Below, piece by piece: positions 42,764-55,800 of a DNA stretch of 64,000 nt. The notes under the pieces are model-generated. The model had not been told where the DNA came from. It searched no databases and saw only the letters and a list, made by a program, of their open reading frames with translations. Origin of the DNA: Trichoplax sp. H2 (taxonomy: Eukaryota; Placozoa; Uniplacotomia; Trichoplacea); contig NOWV01000001.1 of the NCBI GenBank assembly GCA_003344405.1, forward strand, positions 1,364,001-1,428,000, given 5' to 3'. How positions within the stretch are numbered: position 1 is the first letter of the stretch; each line of letters begins with the position of its first letter. Made by a program: the position numbers and the translations under genes.

Positions 42764-45515
42764 TTATGTCCTTCTTTTCTTTAGAAAGTAACTCATCTTT
42801 TCGTATACAACAAATGTAATACATGTTGCAGGAGTTACCCTAGTTCAATAAAATTATTGTGCGTTTAACAGGTATTAAAATTCTGCATCATCGGTAGAGC
42901 TCATTGCAATCAAAAAATTAGTTTGTTTCAATAACTACAGCATTACCTGATCAGATTTGGCGTTAGACCTTTATAGAATCCTCGAAAGCCTTCGTATCTA
43001 CAATTTTTAACCCAAAATAACTTTTATTAACTAGACTGAAAATAGTATATTCTGAGGATTGAACATAAAATTTGACATACTTTATAATCTTACGGATTGC
43101 ATCAATAGAGCCATCGTATTTTTGAGCTATGTGAGGGTCCTGTCATATTCATGTACAATGAAGGATAAAGAGTACGATAGCATTAAGCATATATTAAACG
43201 CTGATCTCTACAGCCTATTTTACAATAGTTGTAACACCTGCAAACGAGATCGGACTACTTGATAAGGATAGGTAGTAGATGATGCAAACGTTTTTGATAT
43301 TGCGGCCATACAAATATATTCAATAGCGCTCTAACGAAAAGCAATTTGAATGTTGAAAAGTAGAAATTTTAGGGGGCATAAAAGATGTGTGTATCTGTGA
43401 CGCACAGAGTGCTAATTACCAAATGCTTTTCGTTCGATTGTTTTCGGAATTTATTATAAGCCTTTTTGCATTCTTCATATGCAACAAATTGTATAACTCC
43501 ATGAGATACACCAAAAAGTCCCGGAGCGTAGCCCTTTTTTAATTCGATTTTATCGGTACATTAATAAAGTAAAGCAAACTTGATTTAAGATAAGTTTAAT
43601 GCCAACAAGGTTATACTGTACAGACCTTATAGAATCCTCTAATTCCTTCATTTTTATATATTTTGCTAAGTCCATCTAAGATATAATATATATAGTATGC
43701 ATACGTTCGTTAGCTGTATCACGTCACATTTCCAAATTCGAAATGATTGACTCTATTAAACCTACGGTACCCCTTTTCATACTGCTAAAGTAGTCACTAA
43801 GAATAGTTGTTTAAGGAATTTATGATCAAGGTAACGTACCTAGTAGTCCGTTATATGAAGGTGCAGATACTACCATTTCTCCAGTTTTGGTAGTTTGAAG
43901 TATCATTCTAGTTTTAACAACCCAAATGGGATTTGTCATAGTAAGGGTGCAAACACCTAGAAGATAGGAGTAAAGGTAAATACTTGCGAAGAATAGAGAA
44001 TCTATTGGTAATTGATAGCATTGACACATTTTTTAAAGCAAGACATATTGCATTCAACAACATCCTAAACTCCTATTTGCCTTTCCTATACAGGATGATA
44101 AAGAAATGCATATATTTCACGGATTCAGCCATCAATCCACGCCAGTACGTTTACCTGAAGATTATTTACGCATTTCAAAACCTAGCGTCAACTGCCCACT
44201 GAGTTAATTTAAATAAAAATACATTAACATGTCACCTGATATCGCTGCAGCTGTCATGTGTTTAGTAGGTCCTAGAGGTTGATTAGAACCAGCTTGAAAA
44301 TTGGCTTTAATAGCATTATAGCTGTTAAGCAGAATTAATTCCATTAGTCTTATAATGATAATTTTATTGACAGTAATTTAAAAGAAAATGCTGTCTTACA
44401 AGAAAAAGTACAATCCCCATGACGATCCTGCACCCCACATATTTGGTATAACGCCCTATTATGAAACAAAACACTAGATCAAAATTTTACAAGTGTGGGC
44501 ATCAACCATCACACATGATAGCTGTTGGAGATGGCTATCTAATTTCGTCGATTTTTACGGAGTGTTTTTATAATAATTTACATCTCATTTGAAGTGATGA
44601 TGATAACACATTAGGGCATTTATACTTGTATAGTATCACACAATTTGTTTATAGCAATTGGGTCCTATTGATGTTGTAATAAGATAGAATAAGAATACTC
44701 GTCTATAGAAAGTAAAAGTTATCAAGTTTACTACGGCATCTTAGAAGTCAATAAAGCAATTAGATGAAGACAATCGCAATTCAATACCTTCTCTGTTCTA
44801 ATTCTTCAATGGTACTGATTGATATTATACGACTACTCATGACTACTTGATCCAATGTAAGGGAGTATATGGACTACGATATCATCTCCTGGTTGTAATA
44901 TACTTTTGTATACCTGGTAAAAGCCTCGCAAGCCGTTTAATTGGATAGTAGACTTGCATGCTTGAACAAGGCCATTAAAATTGGGACGGTTAGAAAAGTG
45001 GCCATCACCAACTAAGGTAAAGGCAAGAGATTAATATTAGTTGATATCCTTCTAACGTTACATGGGCGAAATGATGCTATTGAAATTGTGCAAGTGAACT
45101 ATTTCCAATACAGTAGGACTTATCATTGAAGATTACTATTGCTTTATATATTTTATGTAGTGTTTTTCAGTTATTTGGATGATTTTCGATTTATACCAGA
45201 CTAAAAATTACAATATCTATAACATTTAGACATGATACCATCATGTCTATTCCAATGGAAAGAGCAATAACCAAACAATATTGGATGATAAAATGATCGC
45301 CTAATATTACGAATTGTATTGCTCTCCATGCAGGTTCTACCTTGAAATTTAACTTTGATGACATCCAATGGATGTAATGACAAGGTCGCTATTACACCAC
45401 CACAAACACCAGCCACTAAATGGTCATAATTAAGATGTCTCATGGCAGAATGAATTGTCCGGAATAAATTGTATTTATCCGAAGGAGTTGATTTTCCAGG
45501 ATCATCGGCAGCCAT
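42764..45515 (-). CDS. SLC25A32: SLC25A32-type mitochondrial folate/FAD carrier, 11 exons
   Basis: Exons in coding order: 45515-45341, 45011-44914, 44455-44400, 44321-44236, 43956-43840, 43675-43626, 43533-43420, 43330-43238, 43139-43081, 42997-42947, 42839-42764; CDS 975 nt, 324 aa. The family moves folate and/or FAD across the mitochondrial inner membrane. Three carrier repeats of ~100 residues are present with signatures PLDVIK (P49), PIWVVK (P148) and PYQVVR (P254). The second has Trp where most carriers have an acidic residue, the known mark of the folate/FAD carrier branch. Repeat linkers read GLRGFYQG, GIRGFYKG and GFRGFYKG. Other family blocks: GAGSSWGLYFFFYNAIK, GLFGVSHGVIQFVAYEE and ITFVVYEK. 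Many tiny exons separated by 50-350 bp introns are typical of this gene. The frame stays open for 83 codons upstream of the chosen ATG, but that part has no carrier similarity and is probably 5' UTR. Confidence 0.95.
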
Positions 45516-45926
45516 GATGTTCTGATTGCGTTTGAAGACTAGTAGAACTTTCCGTACCCAGTACAGCACGAAGTATGACCGTATGCTGTTGTATGACACT
45601 CCTTGAAGTTCAGACCTCGATCCCCAGCCGATTGGAGCAGCAACGTTTCTTCCTCTACTAAAAGCTGTCGTGTTGCGCTCGATTTGGTAGAGTGTATTAC
45701 TGTCCTGTATGAGCGTGTTGTTCGTACTCAAATGTATCGTCAGTCGTTGGCGGGTGATGCTCACGCCGGTACGTACTGAACCCTCGGGTCATCTCCAGTG
45801 ACACTCACTATCGACTGAACGTACTACCACGACGGGCGGCTATTCAAGTCCATGTTTGAGGACTTTGATGTCCCAATCCAGAGTCCATCCTCAAGTAAAA
45901 ACACTCAAAAAGAGAGTGGACTGGCC

Positions 45927-46077
45927 AGTACTGACAGGGATTACTCGAGCCAAATTGTACCCCGTGCATAAATACTGTCATCCCTACGCTTGATAGACAA
46001 GTTCTACTCTTGCAGACAGGGGTGACAGCTTTTATGCAACACGAGGTACAATTTGGATCGAGTAAGTCCCTGCTACT
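45927..46077. repeat. Foldback hairpin, ~58-bp inverted arms
   Basis: The left arm (about 45927-45985) and right arm (about 46018-46077) are imperfect reverse complements separated by ~32 bp. Matching words include 'ttactcgagccaaattgtac' on the left and the complement of 'gtacaatttggatcgagtaa' on the right. The RNA or single strand would form a long stem. It lies ~410 bp upstream of the SLC25A32 start codon and looks like a small foldback or MITE-type element. Confidence 0.8.
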
Positions 46078-46476
46078 GTATCAAGTTGTAGTCTAATAAC
46101 TAACAGAATAACTTGAGTATTTTGTTAGTTTTTGGCATGGACGGCAAGCGTTTCTGACTATTTCTTTTAGTACAGGCATTTTAAAGGAGTGTAATAAATG
46201 CATCTAACCATATTTATCTTTGTCAAATGGTATTTTCGAAAAGGCTTCTACTACAGGATTTGAGGAATAGTAGAGCGATAATGCATGATTACAAGAATCT
46301 AGTCTAAAAAGTGAAAGTATTGCGAGCTCAAAGCGATGTGATGTCTCTTCTCCTCCGCCAGCTCATCTCTGCAGTTCTTAGAAACATTTCGTTGAATCCA
46401 TTTATGACAACTTGATTCATCTACAGCTATTACCATGAAAAATGATAAGCTTTACTCTATACAATTACAATAAAAA

Positions 46477-46542
46477 TGTGTGGAAAATCATTGGAAAATA
46501 TCCTGATATTACACTTTGAAATATCCAATGACTTTCCACACA
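46477..46542. repeat. 66-bp imperfect palindrome, second copy at ~47432-47498
   Basis: Starts 'tgtgtggaaaatcattgga' and ends with 'tccaatgactttccacaca', the near-exact reverse complement. It sits at the inner edge of block P in both copies, so it may be an element terminus or recombination point. Confidence 0.75.
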
Positions 46543-46700
46543 CGCTGAGATTGACTTTTAGTTATAGACTCATAGTACATAGACTACTAGAAGCAGGGGC
46601 TACTCAACTAAAATTTCTCCCTGTAGTGATGCACCCCTATTCGGTTATACGGATAGCTGTATTTGTTATTGTTAGGTTACTTTAAATAGACATTATGGTG

Positions 46701-46720
46701 NNNNNNNNNNNNNNNNNNNN
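46701..46720. other. Assembly gap (20 N)
   Basis: A run of 20 N between repeat blocks A and B. Both neighbours recur elsewhere in the mosaic, so contig order here is uncertain. Confidence 0.95.
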
Positions 46721-47745
46721 CATATTGTACGATGTGTTTCGAGTAGTCTAAGGTAAAGGAACCCTTGGCCGATCTAGAATGCATAGAATTCAACTGTAGT
46801 TGACGTTTTCCAAGATGTCCTGGCACTGAAGGACATTTGGTGGATTTGTTGTCATCACCATAAATTATTAAACCCTAAGAAAGCGTGACTTAACTCTGAC
46901 CGAACATTGGGATAATAATACAGGTAGGTAATATCCCCCTAAGCCGATTGTCCATGATGCGCCAATGTTGTGAACATACTAGTAGGGCCCAGTAAACAAA
47001 AAAGCTTGCAATATACAGTTTACAGATTGACTTTTAGTTATAGACTCATAGTACATAGACTACTAGAAGCAGGGGCTACTCAACTAAAATTTCTCCCTGT
47101 AGTGATGCACCCCTATTCGGTTATACGGATAGCTGTATTTGATATTGTTAGGTTACTTTAAATAGACATTATGGTGAAGCTAATATTCGATGATTGCTAT
47201 CTACTATATTAGAAATTGTTGATGACTAATAGTAGCCAGTTGACTAATTATGGTACAAGATTGATGTAGCTAGAAACACTGTAGTTGTTTTAAGATGCCC
47301 TTCTCCGAAAGGGCCTAGACGTTAATAGAAGAGTAGTGATATCTTAAGTAGAATGATTTCGACTGTAGAAAATAATGATGTCCTATTTGAGAAAATTATT
47401 TTAGTTTGATTACTCATGTCTGATTGTACAGCGTGTGTGGAAAGTCATTGGATATTTTAAAGTGTAATATCAGGATATTTTCCAATGATTTTCCACACAT
47501 TTTTATTGTAATCGTATAGAGTAAAGCTTATCATTTTTCATGGTAATAGCTGTAGATGAATCAAGTTGTCATAAATGGATTCAACGAAATGTTTCTAAGA
47601 ACTGCAGAGATGAGCTGGCGGAGGAGAAGAGACATCACATCGCTTTGAGCTCGCAATACTTTCACTTTTTAGACTAGATTCTTGTAATCATGCATTATCG
47701 CTCTACTATTCCTCAAACCGTGTAGTAAAAGCCTTTTCGAAAATA

Positions 47746-48207
47746 CCATTTGACAAAGATAAATATGGGTAGATGCATTTATTACACTCCTTTAAAATGC
47801 CTGTACTAAAAGAAATAGTCAGAAACGCTTGCCGTCCATGGCAAAAACTAACAAAATACTCGAGTTATTCTGTTAGTTATTGGACCATTTGACAAAGATA
47901 AATATGGTTAGATGCATTTATTACACTCCTTTAAAATGCCTGTACTAAAAGAAATAGTCAGAAACGCTTGCCGTCCATGGCAAAAACTAACAAAATACTC
48001 GAGTTATTCTGTTAGTTATTGGACCATTTGACAAAGATAAATATGGTCAGATGCATTTATTACACTCCTTTAAAATGCCTGTACTAAAAGAAATAGTCAG
48101 AAACGCTTGCCGTCCATGGCAAAAACTAACAAAATACTCGAGTTATTCTGTTAGTTATTGGACCATTTGACAAAGATAAATATGGTCAGATGCATTTATT
48201 ACACTCC
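47746..48207. repeat. 139-bp tandem repeat, about 3.3 copies
   Basis: The word 'ccatttgacaaagataaata' starts at 47746, 47885, 48024 and 48163. Copies are almost identical, differing at a few bases (for example ggttag versus ggtcag). The last copy runs into the N gap, so the true copy number may be higher. Confidence 0.9.
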
Positions 48208-48227
48208 NNNNNNNNNNNNNNNNNNNN
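48208..48227. other. Assembly gap (20 N)
   Basis: A run of 20 N that ends the 139-bp tandem array and precedes the second copy of block C. Confidence 0.95.
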
Positions 48228-48760
48228 TATCTACTATATTAGAAATTGTTGATGACTAATAGTAGCCAGTTGACTAATTATGGTACAAGATTGATGTAGC
48301 TAGAAACACTGTAGTTGTTAAGATGCCCTTCTCCGAAAGGGCCTAGACGTTAATAGAAGAGTAGTGATATCTTAAGTAGAATAATTTCGACTGTAGAAAA
48401 TAATAATGTCCTATTTGAGAAAATTATTTTAGTTTGATGACTCATGTCTGATTGTACAGTAAACTGTATATTGCACGCTTTTTTGTTTACTGGGCCCTAC
48501 TAGTAGGTTCACAACATTGGCGCATCATGGACAATCGGCTTAGGGGATATTACCTACCTGCATTATTATCCCAATGTTCGGTCAGTATTAGGTCTTGCTT
48601 TCTTAGGGTTTAATAATTTATGGTGATGACAACAAATCCACCAAATGTCCTTCAGTGCCAGGACATCATGGAAAACGTCAACTACAGTTGAATTCTATGC
48701 ATTCTAGATCGGCCAAGGGTTCCTTTACCTTAGACTACTCGAAACACATCGTACAATATG

Positions 48761-49858
48761 CATTATTCTACCTATAGCATATTAATTAGGGATATTCTAC
48801 ATAATATCAAGTCTATTTTTTGGATAGAACAATTGAACATCAGCCTTTTAGCACCTTCAGGCAATGTTAATCCCTCCACTGAGTAATGAACTACGATATA
48901 AACGGAGGTTATTAAAGTCTCAATTTTGCATCAAGCAACATGCTAATGCAATCGTTTCATTTTAGACTTCAAATAATTTCAATATCCATAGAAAGGAAAA
49001 TATTGGTGGGTATGGCTGTATTATAGCAGAACGGAAATGACTAAATTAAAAGTTCAGTCTACTTATCAATTCATTAATTATGGCGCAATAACGAGCGAGA
49101 TCGCACTGTTAGGGTTATCTACCTTTGAGATGATAGACATAAGCAATATGAAATAGCATCCGTAACTCGATAGACCACTTAATATAAAAAAGAAAAATTT
49201 GATTCTGACTAGTGGAACGCTAAAGTGAATAAAAATAAAGTAGTAAAATCATCAAATGACTCGTCTCTGTAGTAATCATAGTTATTGCCAATGATTTAAT
49301 ACGGAAATTCTTCCAAATATCGAATATTGGAACTTTTCGGAAGTACAATGTAGCGAAGCAAATGCAAGTTATTATTCATTATCTATGAACGTAGATATAT
49401 AATAAAATTCAGAAAGAGAGTAATGAATGAAAATTCTTCAATTCAATACGTTATATAATACAGACTCTTGCAATCATACTATTAGCCAAATATGCTACAT
49501 GAAGATAGATGATAAACATCAGTAAATACCGCATGATGATTAAATCCTATGCATTCACATTTTCTTTCTTAATATATAAGCAGAGATTGTAACATAGCTA
49601 GTTGTGATTAAGGTTTAACAATTTTGATTAAATTACATTAAAAATAATCATAATAATTACAATATCGCAATCGGAATAATTGTCTTAATCCTTTGTCATT
49701 GGTGCCCGTTGTAAAATATTAAAACCGTCATATAATATTACGAATGCCAGTTAAAATTGTTATTAACAATATACATCGTGTGCTTGCTTATTTATACTAC
49801 TGAGATATTGGTGTAAGCCAATAAATTAAATTAAAACTTAAATCAAGAGAGAATGGCG
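48761..49858. other. Intergenic; nothing recognised
   Basis: AT-rich, between the repeat mosaic and the 3' end of the ERICH3-LRR gene on the minus strand. It probably includes that gene's 3' UTR. No open frame of note. Confidence 0.4.
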
Positions 49859-52800
49859 CTATGTTAGTCGTGGTGAATTATTCTTGATGCGCGATGCAGC
49901 GTTAAATAATAATTGCTCCATAATATGATTCCTAATATCTTCACTTATCGAATTAGCTGGCATTAATATCATGTCAGCGATACGACTATTTTCTCTCACT
50001 GCTTCCAATAAATGACGACCCCCTTCATCTCCAATATGATTGGAATCTAAATCGATGGATGAAATTGATTTATTATGCTTGATTCCATCGGCTATAATTG
50101 CGGCACCTTCATCACCTAATCGATTATAATCAAGTGATAAAGTTGTAATTGTGCTATTAACTTTGAGTGAATCGGCAATTGCTTTCCATCCATTCGGTCC
50201 AATTGAAGGATTACCACTAAGATTTAAGGTTGTGATAGATGGACAACTTACTAACAATCTAGCAATGTCTTTTGCACCGGCATCACTTATGTTACAATCA
50301 CCCAAATCGATATGATTAAGATTAAGTTTTTCACTCATCCCTCTGCTACTAGATTCCATTGATAATTGGTCGTTTGAATTTTCAACGCCACCTATTTCTA
50401 TCAATCCATCAACAAGATTTTTAACACCTTCATCTTGCAACGGATTTCCATGCAACCTATTATTACAATCAAATTGCAATTGAATTAGCTGTTGTACTGG
50501 TCATCAATTCCAGTCTATCAAAGAACGAGGATTAATTTGAACAAGTAGAAGCGCTTTACTAACATTAAGATTTCTATAGACGGTTGTGAGCGAAGAACTG
50601 CAATAACATGCTTTCCACCTTCAGGCCCGATACGGTTCAAATTTAAGTTCAACATCTATTTCATAAAGTCAATCGAAATCAATGGATGGAAGTCATAATC
50701 GTTTTGGACTTTTTTTTAATTTTACGTAAAGATGATTAAAAAAACTGCATTCTTTCACATTAAAAATAAACTTAAGTCATTTAATATCATTAGTCAGTAG
50801 AAGTGATATAAAAACTAGGGATGATATTGATATACTGTATTTGTATTTTTAAATATGGTCTGCATTATTGCTGGCTATATTACTTACTGTTATATTAGCT
50901 GAAGATTTTTGAATTGATTCCGATAACATCTTGAGACTTTCATCATCGATATTGCTATTGCGAACAGTAATAGAATCAAGGCTTTCTTTCGTTTCCACCA
51001 TTGTTGCCAATTCCTTTATCTAATTTGTAAAAGTTGAATGTGCTACTATTAGCATGATATTAAATAGATTCCTGATGATCACTCTTAATTAGAGATACGC
51101 ACTTGATCATGGGTTAGAGAAGCACTGACTAGATCCAGTCCTTGTTTCTCTTCGGCTGAGCTAGTTGTATTGACTGTGGAAAGATCAAATGAATTAGACC
51201 TTACTAATACCAATTTATCATAATCAGTAGAGTGCACATCACACTGTTTGGTTGCTTACCTTCATGCGCGCCATTGGTAATATTGCTTTCATAAGCATCA
51301 TCATGTTCGTTATGATAGCTTTCGTTACTTGATTGCAAATCATTAGCCGAGTATCCAGTATCTTTAGCCTCTTGATCACTGTTACTGTGTATACTTTCCC
51401 GATCTTGTTTGTCGCTACCGATATCAAGAGTTGGGCTATCCGTTGTAGCTCTATCTTCAATATTATAATTACTATCATAGCTATCAATGTGGATCTCTGG
51501 TGGCGGATTGACTCCATCTTGCAAGTCTGCATTATGAGTTGTAGTATCCTCCGCCGCCAACAGTTCCGATTCAGATTCCCTATTCTGCGGCGGATTGATT
51601 GATTCATGATCACTCTTATCTTGAAGTTGTTGATGTTCGTCAGTAGGATCTGTTGGAGAAATTTCAGGATCCAATTCCTTATCTGATATCAAATGTTCAG
51701 AACCTTCAGTTACTTTATTACTATCTGCTACGTCTTCGTTAATTTCTAATGTATTAGGATCATCAGAATGATGAACTATGTCAGAATTCTCCATTATATC
51801 ATCAGATCCTTGGTCATTCCTTTCTTCGTGAACCTCAAATTCAGTTGTTTCACTTAAGTTGGTGGTTTCGTTCTCGTTGTAATGCTCATCTACATCTTGA
51901 TCATGAGTTCCTTCGTCGTTGTCATTAGCGTTATCCATGATTTCTTTATCGTGATCTTCAGGTTGATCAGGTGCAGTTTCATTACCAACATAACTCGGTT
52001 CATCTTGCTTAATTTCTTGCTCTTGGCTTTTTATTGAATCTGAATCTCTTACAGGATCAGCTTCTTCATTCTCATTATAGTTAGTATTATCGCTTTCTGC
52101 CTGAACTTGATCCGGTTCTTCATGCTCAGATTTCAATGATTCATTATCATTTATAGAGGTTGTATCTACATGATCTTCGGCTAGATCTTGTTGAACTAGT
52201 TCTTGATCTTCTTCTACTACAGCCCCATTTGATGTGATAGTTGCCTCAAGGGGAGGTGATGAAGATCGGTTCAGATTTTCTTTTTCGATCGGTTCATCAT
52301 CATGATTTGATTGATTAGCTTCGGCTTCAAATTCTACGGGTAGAGCTTCTTCTTCTTCCTTCGCCTGCCGATCTATCGTATCAACATCATGATCATCTTT
52401 CTCTTCTTCAATAGGTTGATTCATAGTATTTGCATCAGTTTCTTCTGCTAATGGTGTTTCTTCTTCTTCTACGGCTCCTTCGTCGAGGTCACTAGTCTTA
52501 ACCTCTTCCGCTAAATGAGATTCTTCTTCTGTATCTAGATTCGTAGTATTGATATTATCCTCTTGTAGAGTCTTTGATTCTTCTGTTTCATTATGGATAC
52601 CATCTAATTGTGACGTATTAGCAGTTGCCTCTATTTCGGTTTCTTCTGGATCTGTATTTTGTTCTTCTACTTGTGGCTGATTAGATTCAAAATGATCAGG
52701 CAAGGCGTTAAATTGGCTTTCTCCATCCGCGAATCGGTCCGATTGCTGTATAATCGCGATTGGCTCGGTAGCATTATCGTCGTCAAATTGTTGTTTTTGT

Positions 52801-55800
52801 AGTGAATTGTCTGTGATCTCTTCTAACAGCTTATCAGATGGCACTTCTACTTCTTTGTGGTTATCTTCTTCTTGCTGATCAGTGGGTGCTGCTATCGCTT
52901 CAGAGTAATGTTCTGTAGGCTGAGCTTGCTCTAGCTGTGCTTCATAAATCCTCTCTTCTTCGTCTGGCAGATTATTTTCTTGTACCTCTTCTTTTTCTAT
53001 AGCAATTACTGCTTCATCATTATCCTGATGATGTAAATCACTATCATCTTGTACAGGGTGCTCATCTTGGATATTATCATCGTTATCCAAATAGTCAGTT
53101 TTTTCTTCACGATCAGATTCACTTTCTTTATCATTAAAGCGCTGATTTACTTCAGAATCATCAATTATTTCTTCATCTTTGAATCTGTTTTCGGTCATCT
53201 CTTCTAGATCTTTATCAACATCATTATATAGTTCTATACGTACATTAGGTTAACAAGAAATTTTTAATAAGTAATACCCTTATATATATTTTAAACATTT
53301 ATCTAAGCTATACTCTAACATTTGCTACATACCAACTTTTAAAGAAGACTGACTTATTTTATATTACTAAGATCTTAAAGAGTGAATTATGGTAGGATTG
53401 AAATCAAGTCATTTCAATTTAACACATAATTTAGACGTCCTAATCAAATGCTATTTCTACCGATTAAATTAAATAACAGGTAATATTAATAATAAATTCA
53501 ACTTTATTATTACCTCCTTGATCATCACCATGGTCCTGACGGTCAAAATCTTCAGAACTAGATTCATTGTATGTATATGAAGGAGAAGGATGGTCATCGT
53601 CATGATGATCGGATTGATAATCGTTAGGTCGGGAATCCTCTATTAACTCCTTGTTATCTTCATGATCTGAAGCCTGTGCTTCAGAATTATAAGCATCATC
53701 ATCTTTTTCAAATTCATCTTGATAATAATCCTCTAATTGTTGATCTGCGGCAGTATCATCATGATCTGAGTGAATAGTTTTCATGTTATCGCTAGGCTCA
53801 TCTAGAGGATCATTATTATGATCGCTCTCTTCGTCAAACTTGTCATCATCATAATCATATTCGCTTTTTTGCTCTTCTTTATTAGCCTGGTATTTGTAAC
53901 GGATAAGAAATGATATTAAGTAGGATATACCGGCTACAAATAGAATAAATTTTTTTAACCAATTAATTATATTATTGAACGTATACAGTAGTATCGTCTG
54001 CTGACCTGATAGCTAGCTATCATAAATTATTATGTATGACAATTTTAGCGTATTATTGTTACCTCATTATCTTCTTCGAATTTCTCATCATCGTATTGAG
54101 AATATTGATCTTGATTATCATCATCAGCATCAGATAAATTTTTTAATTCTTCGCTAGTTTTGTCATCAAATTTAGTTGATTGAATGTGATCAATATTAAA
54201 TGAACCTTCTTCTCTTTCAATTGCTGTAATAGCATCTTCCATCTCATCGATATCTTGAGATGTAACTGCAGTACTTTCAGCTGTTGTCAAGGTTTGCTCA
54301 TCTTGTTGTTCAATTTCCTTTTTTTCTTCTTCGCTCATCGAATTCTTTACTCGACTTCCATATGCTGTTCTTGGTCTGTTGGAAACATTAAACGTTGAAC
54401 TATTTTTTAATTCCAATGCTAATTTAACGATACAGTAGTAGCGCAACTAGTCATTTCTCTCTAATTGTTGATACAGAAATGAAGTACTTTCTTTAACTAT
54501 CTTAAATAATTCAAATGGTAACCATAATCTTATAGAATCGAATAATCTAATTAGTTTACCTTTTGCGAGCCAATTCAATCCCTCGTTGATTAAGAACGGG
54601 TATACTCTCGTCAGTTTCGCTCTAAATATGAACAAATATTTAAATGTTAATACTCGAATTATTTTATGCTTAGCTTTTAATTTCTTCATGTCATACTGTA
54701 TGATACGTATAGCTGAGGTCTAGGAAATAATATTTTGCTATATTTAATAAGAAGTATGCTACATTAAAATGTTAGCCGTTACTTTTAACATTGATCATTA
54801 TGAATTATAATATAAACACTACTAAACTGGAATCGTTAAGATAAATTATTTCTTTCACAGCTAAAGATAGTTACTAACATTTGTTTCCAGAGTATCGGTG
54901 ATTGCAATTTTGGGCTTATTTGGTGATTTTGCTCTGGATAACATCTTTGCGGTTGCTAAGCATCTATTTATATTAAATATTTGACGATACTTAACAATTT
55001 AATACATACACGCGTATATATATATATATCAAGTTAAAATGGCACAGCTAACTTCAAGCGTTAATTTTTAATGTATGGTACGTAATTGTATACACTGAAT
55101 GTCATGAATACCAAGCAAATTGACATACTTATAACAAGGTGCAGCACCATCTGCTCCAACATATACAAAGTGGCTGCCTAATTTCTGGCCTGCTCGATGC
55201 TTATACTCACAGCAAGCACTTACACGAATATCTTGCATACCATTAACGTAAACGGTTAATCCAAAAGGTGATCCGCGATGTCGTCTTGAAGTAAACTTAA
55301 AGGTAGCTATAAAGTAAGATAGAAATTGGCAATAGATTAGAATTAATTATTGATGTTTCTCATTATAATCGAATATTAGTTACAAATATGAAGATTATAA
55401 AATACTCTCTTATATGTTATAATCGCGACAGTAACAATACTTTTCGTAGTAAAGTACCCAATCGGACAACTAAATAACAATTTTAAAGATTTCATAACCA
55501 TAAGGGTTTATATCACGCTAAAATTAGACGAATATCTGCTAGCATCAGAGTTGCGTACTAGTAATTAAATATCATAGTTTGTATTTCACCAATTTATTAT
55601 CAAAACTGTAGTTACTACATTAGTACGTATAAAATCATAGAGGATACTACAACATGTTTGAAACCTTAATAAAGTATAGTATATTTACTTATACTATACT
55701 ATGGTAAAGGATTGATAATTCATGATATGTTACACTTCTTGCATTTCTAAATCTTTAGTCAGGTAAATCATAAAACTTACTATTAGGCGTCAATTTCCCT

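Larger units (their letters stand above)
46093..48760. repeat. Mosaic of inverted and direct repeats around two assembly gaps
   Basis: Four blocks recur. P: 46093-46542 matches the reverse complement of about 47431-47885. A: 46548-46700 equals 47024-47176 in direct orientation. B: 46721-47022 matches the reverse complement of 48459-48760. C: 47199-47430 equals 48228-48457 in direct orientation. Part of P' is tandemly repeated with a 139-bp period (copies at 47746, 47885, 48024 and 48163) up to the second gap. Identity between copies is high, so the duplications are recent or partly an assembly artefact of a palindromic region. Open frames inside (for example 46476-46685 and 46970-47161) are copies of one non-coding-looking segment. 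No transposase is evident. Confidence 0.85.

Noticed and set aside
45516-45764. N-terminal extension of the SLC25A32 frame
   Set aside because: The frame is open but has no carrier similarity; the ATG at 45515 gives the family-typical length.
46476-46685. Open frame repeated almost identically at 46970-47161
   Set aside because: Both are the same non-coding repeat block A read in one frame; no motif, and the upstream parts differ.
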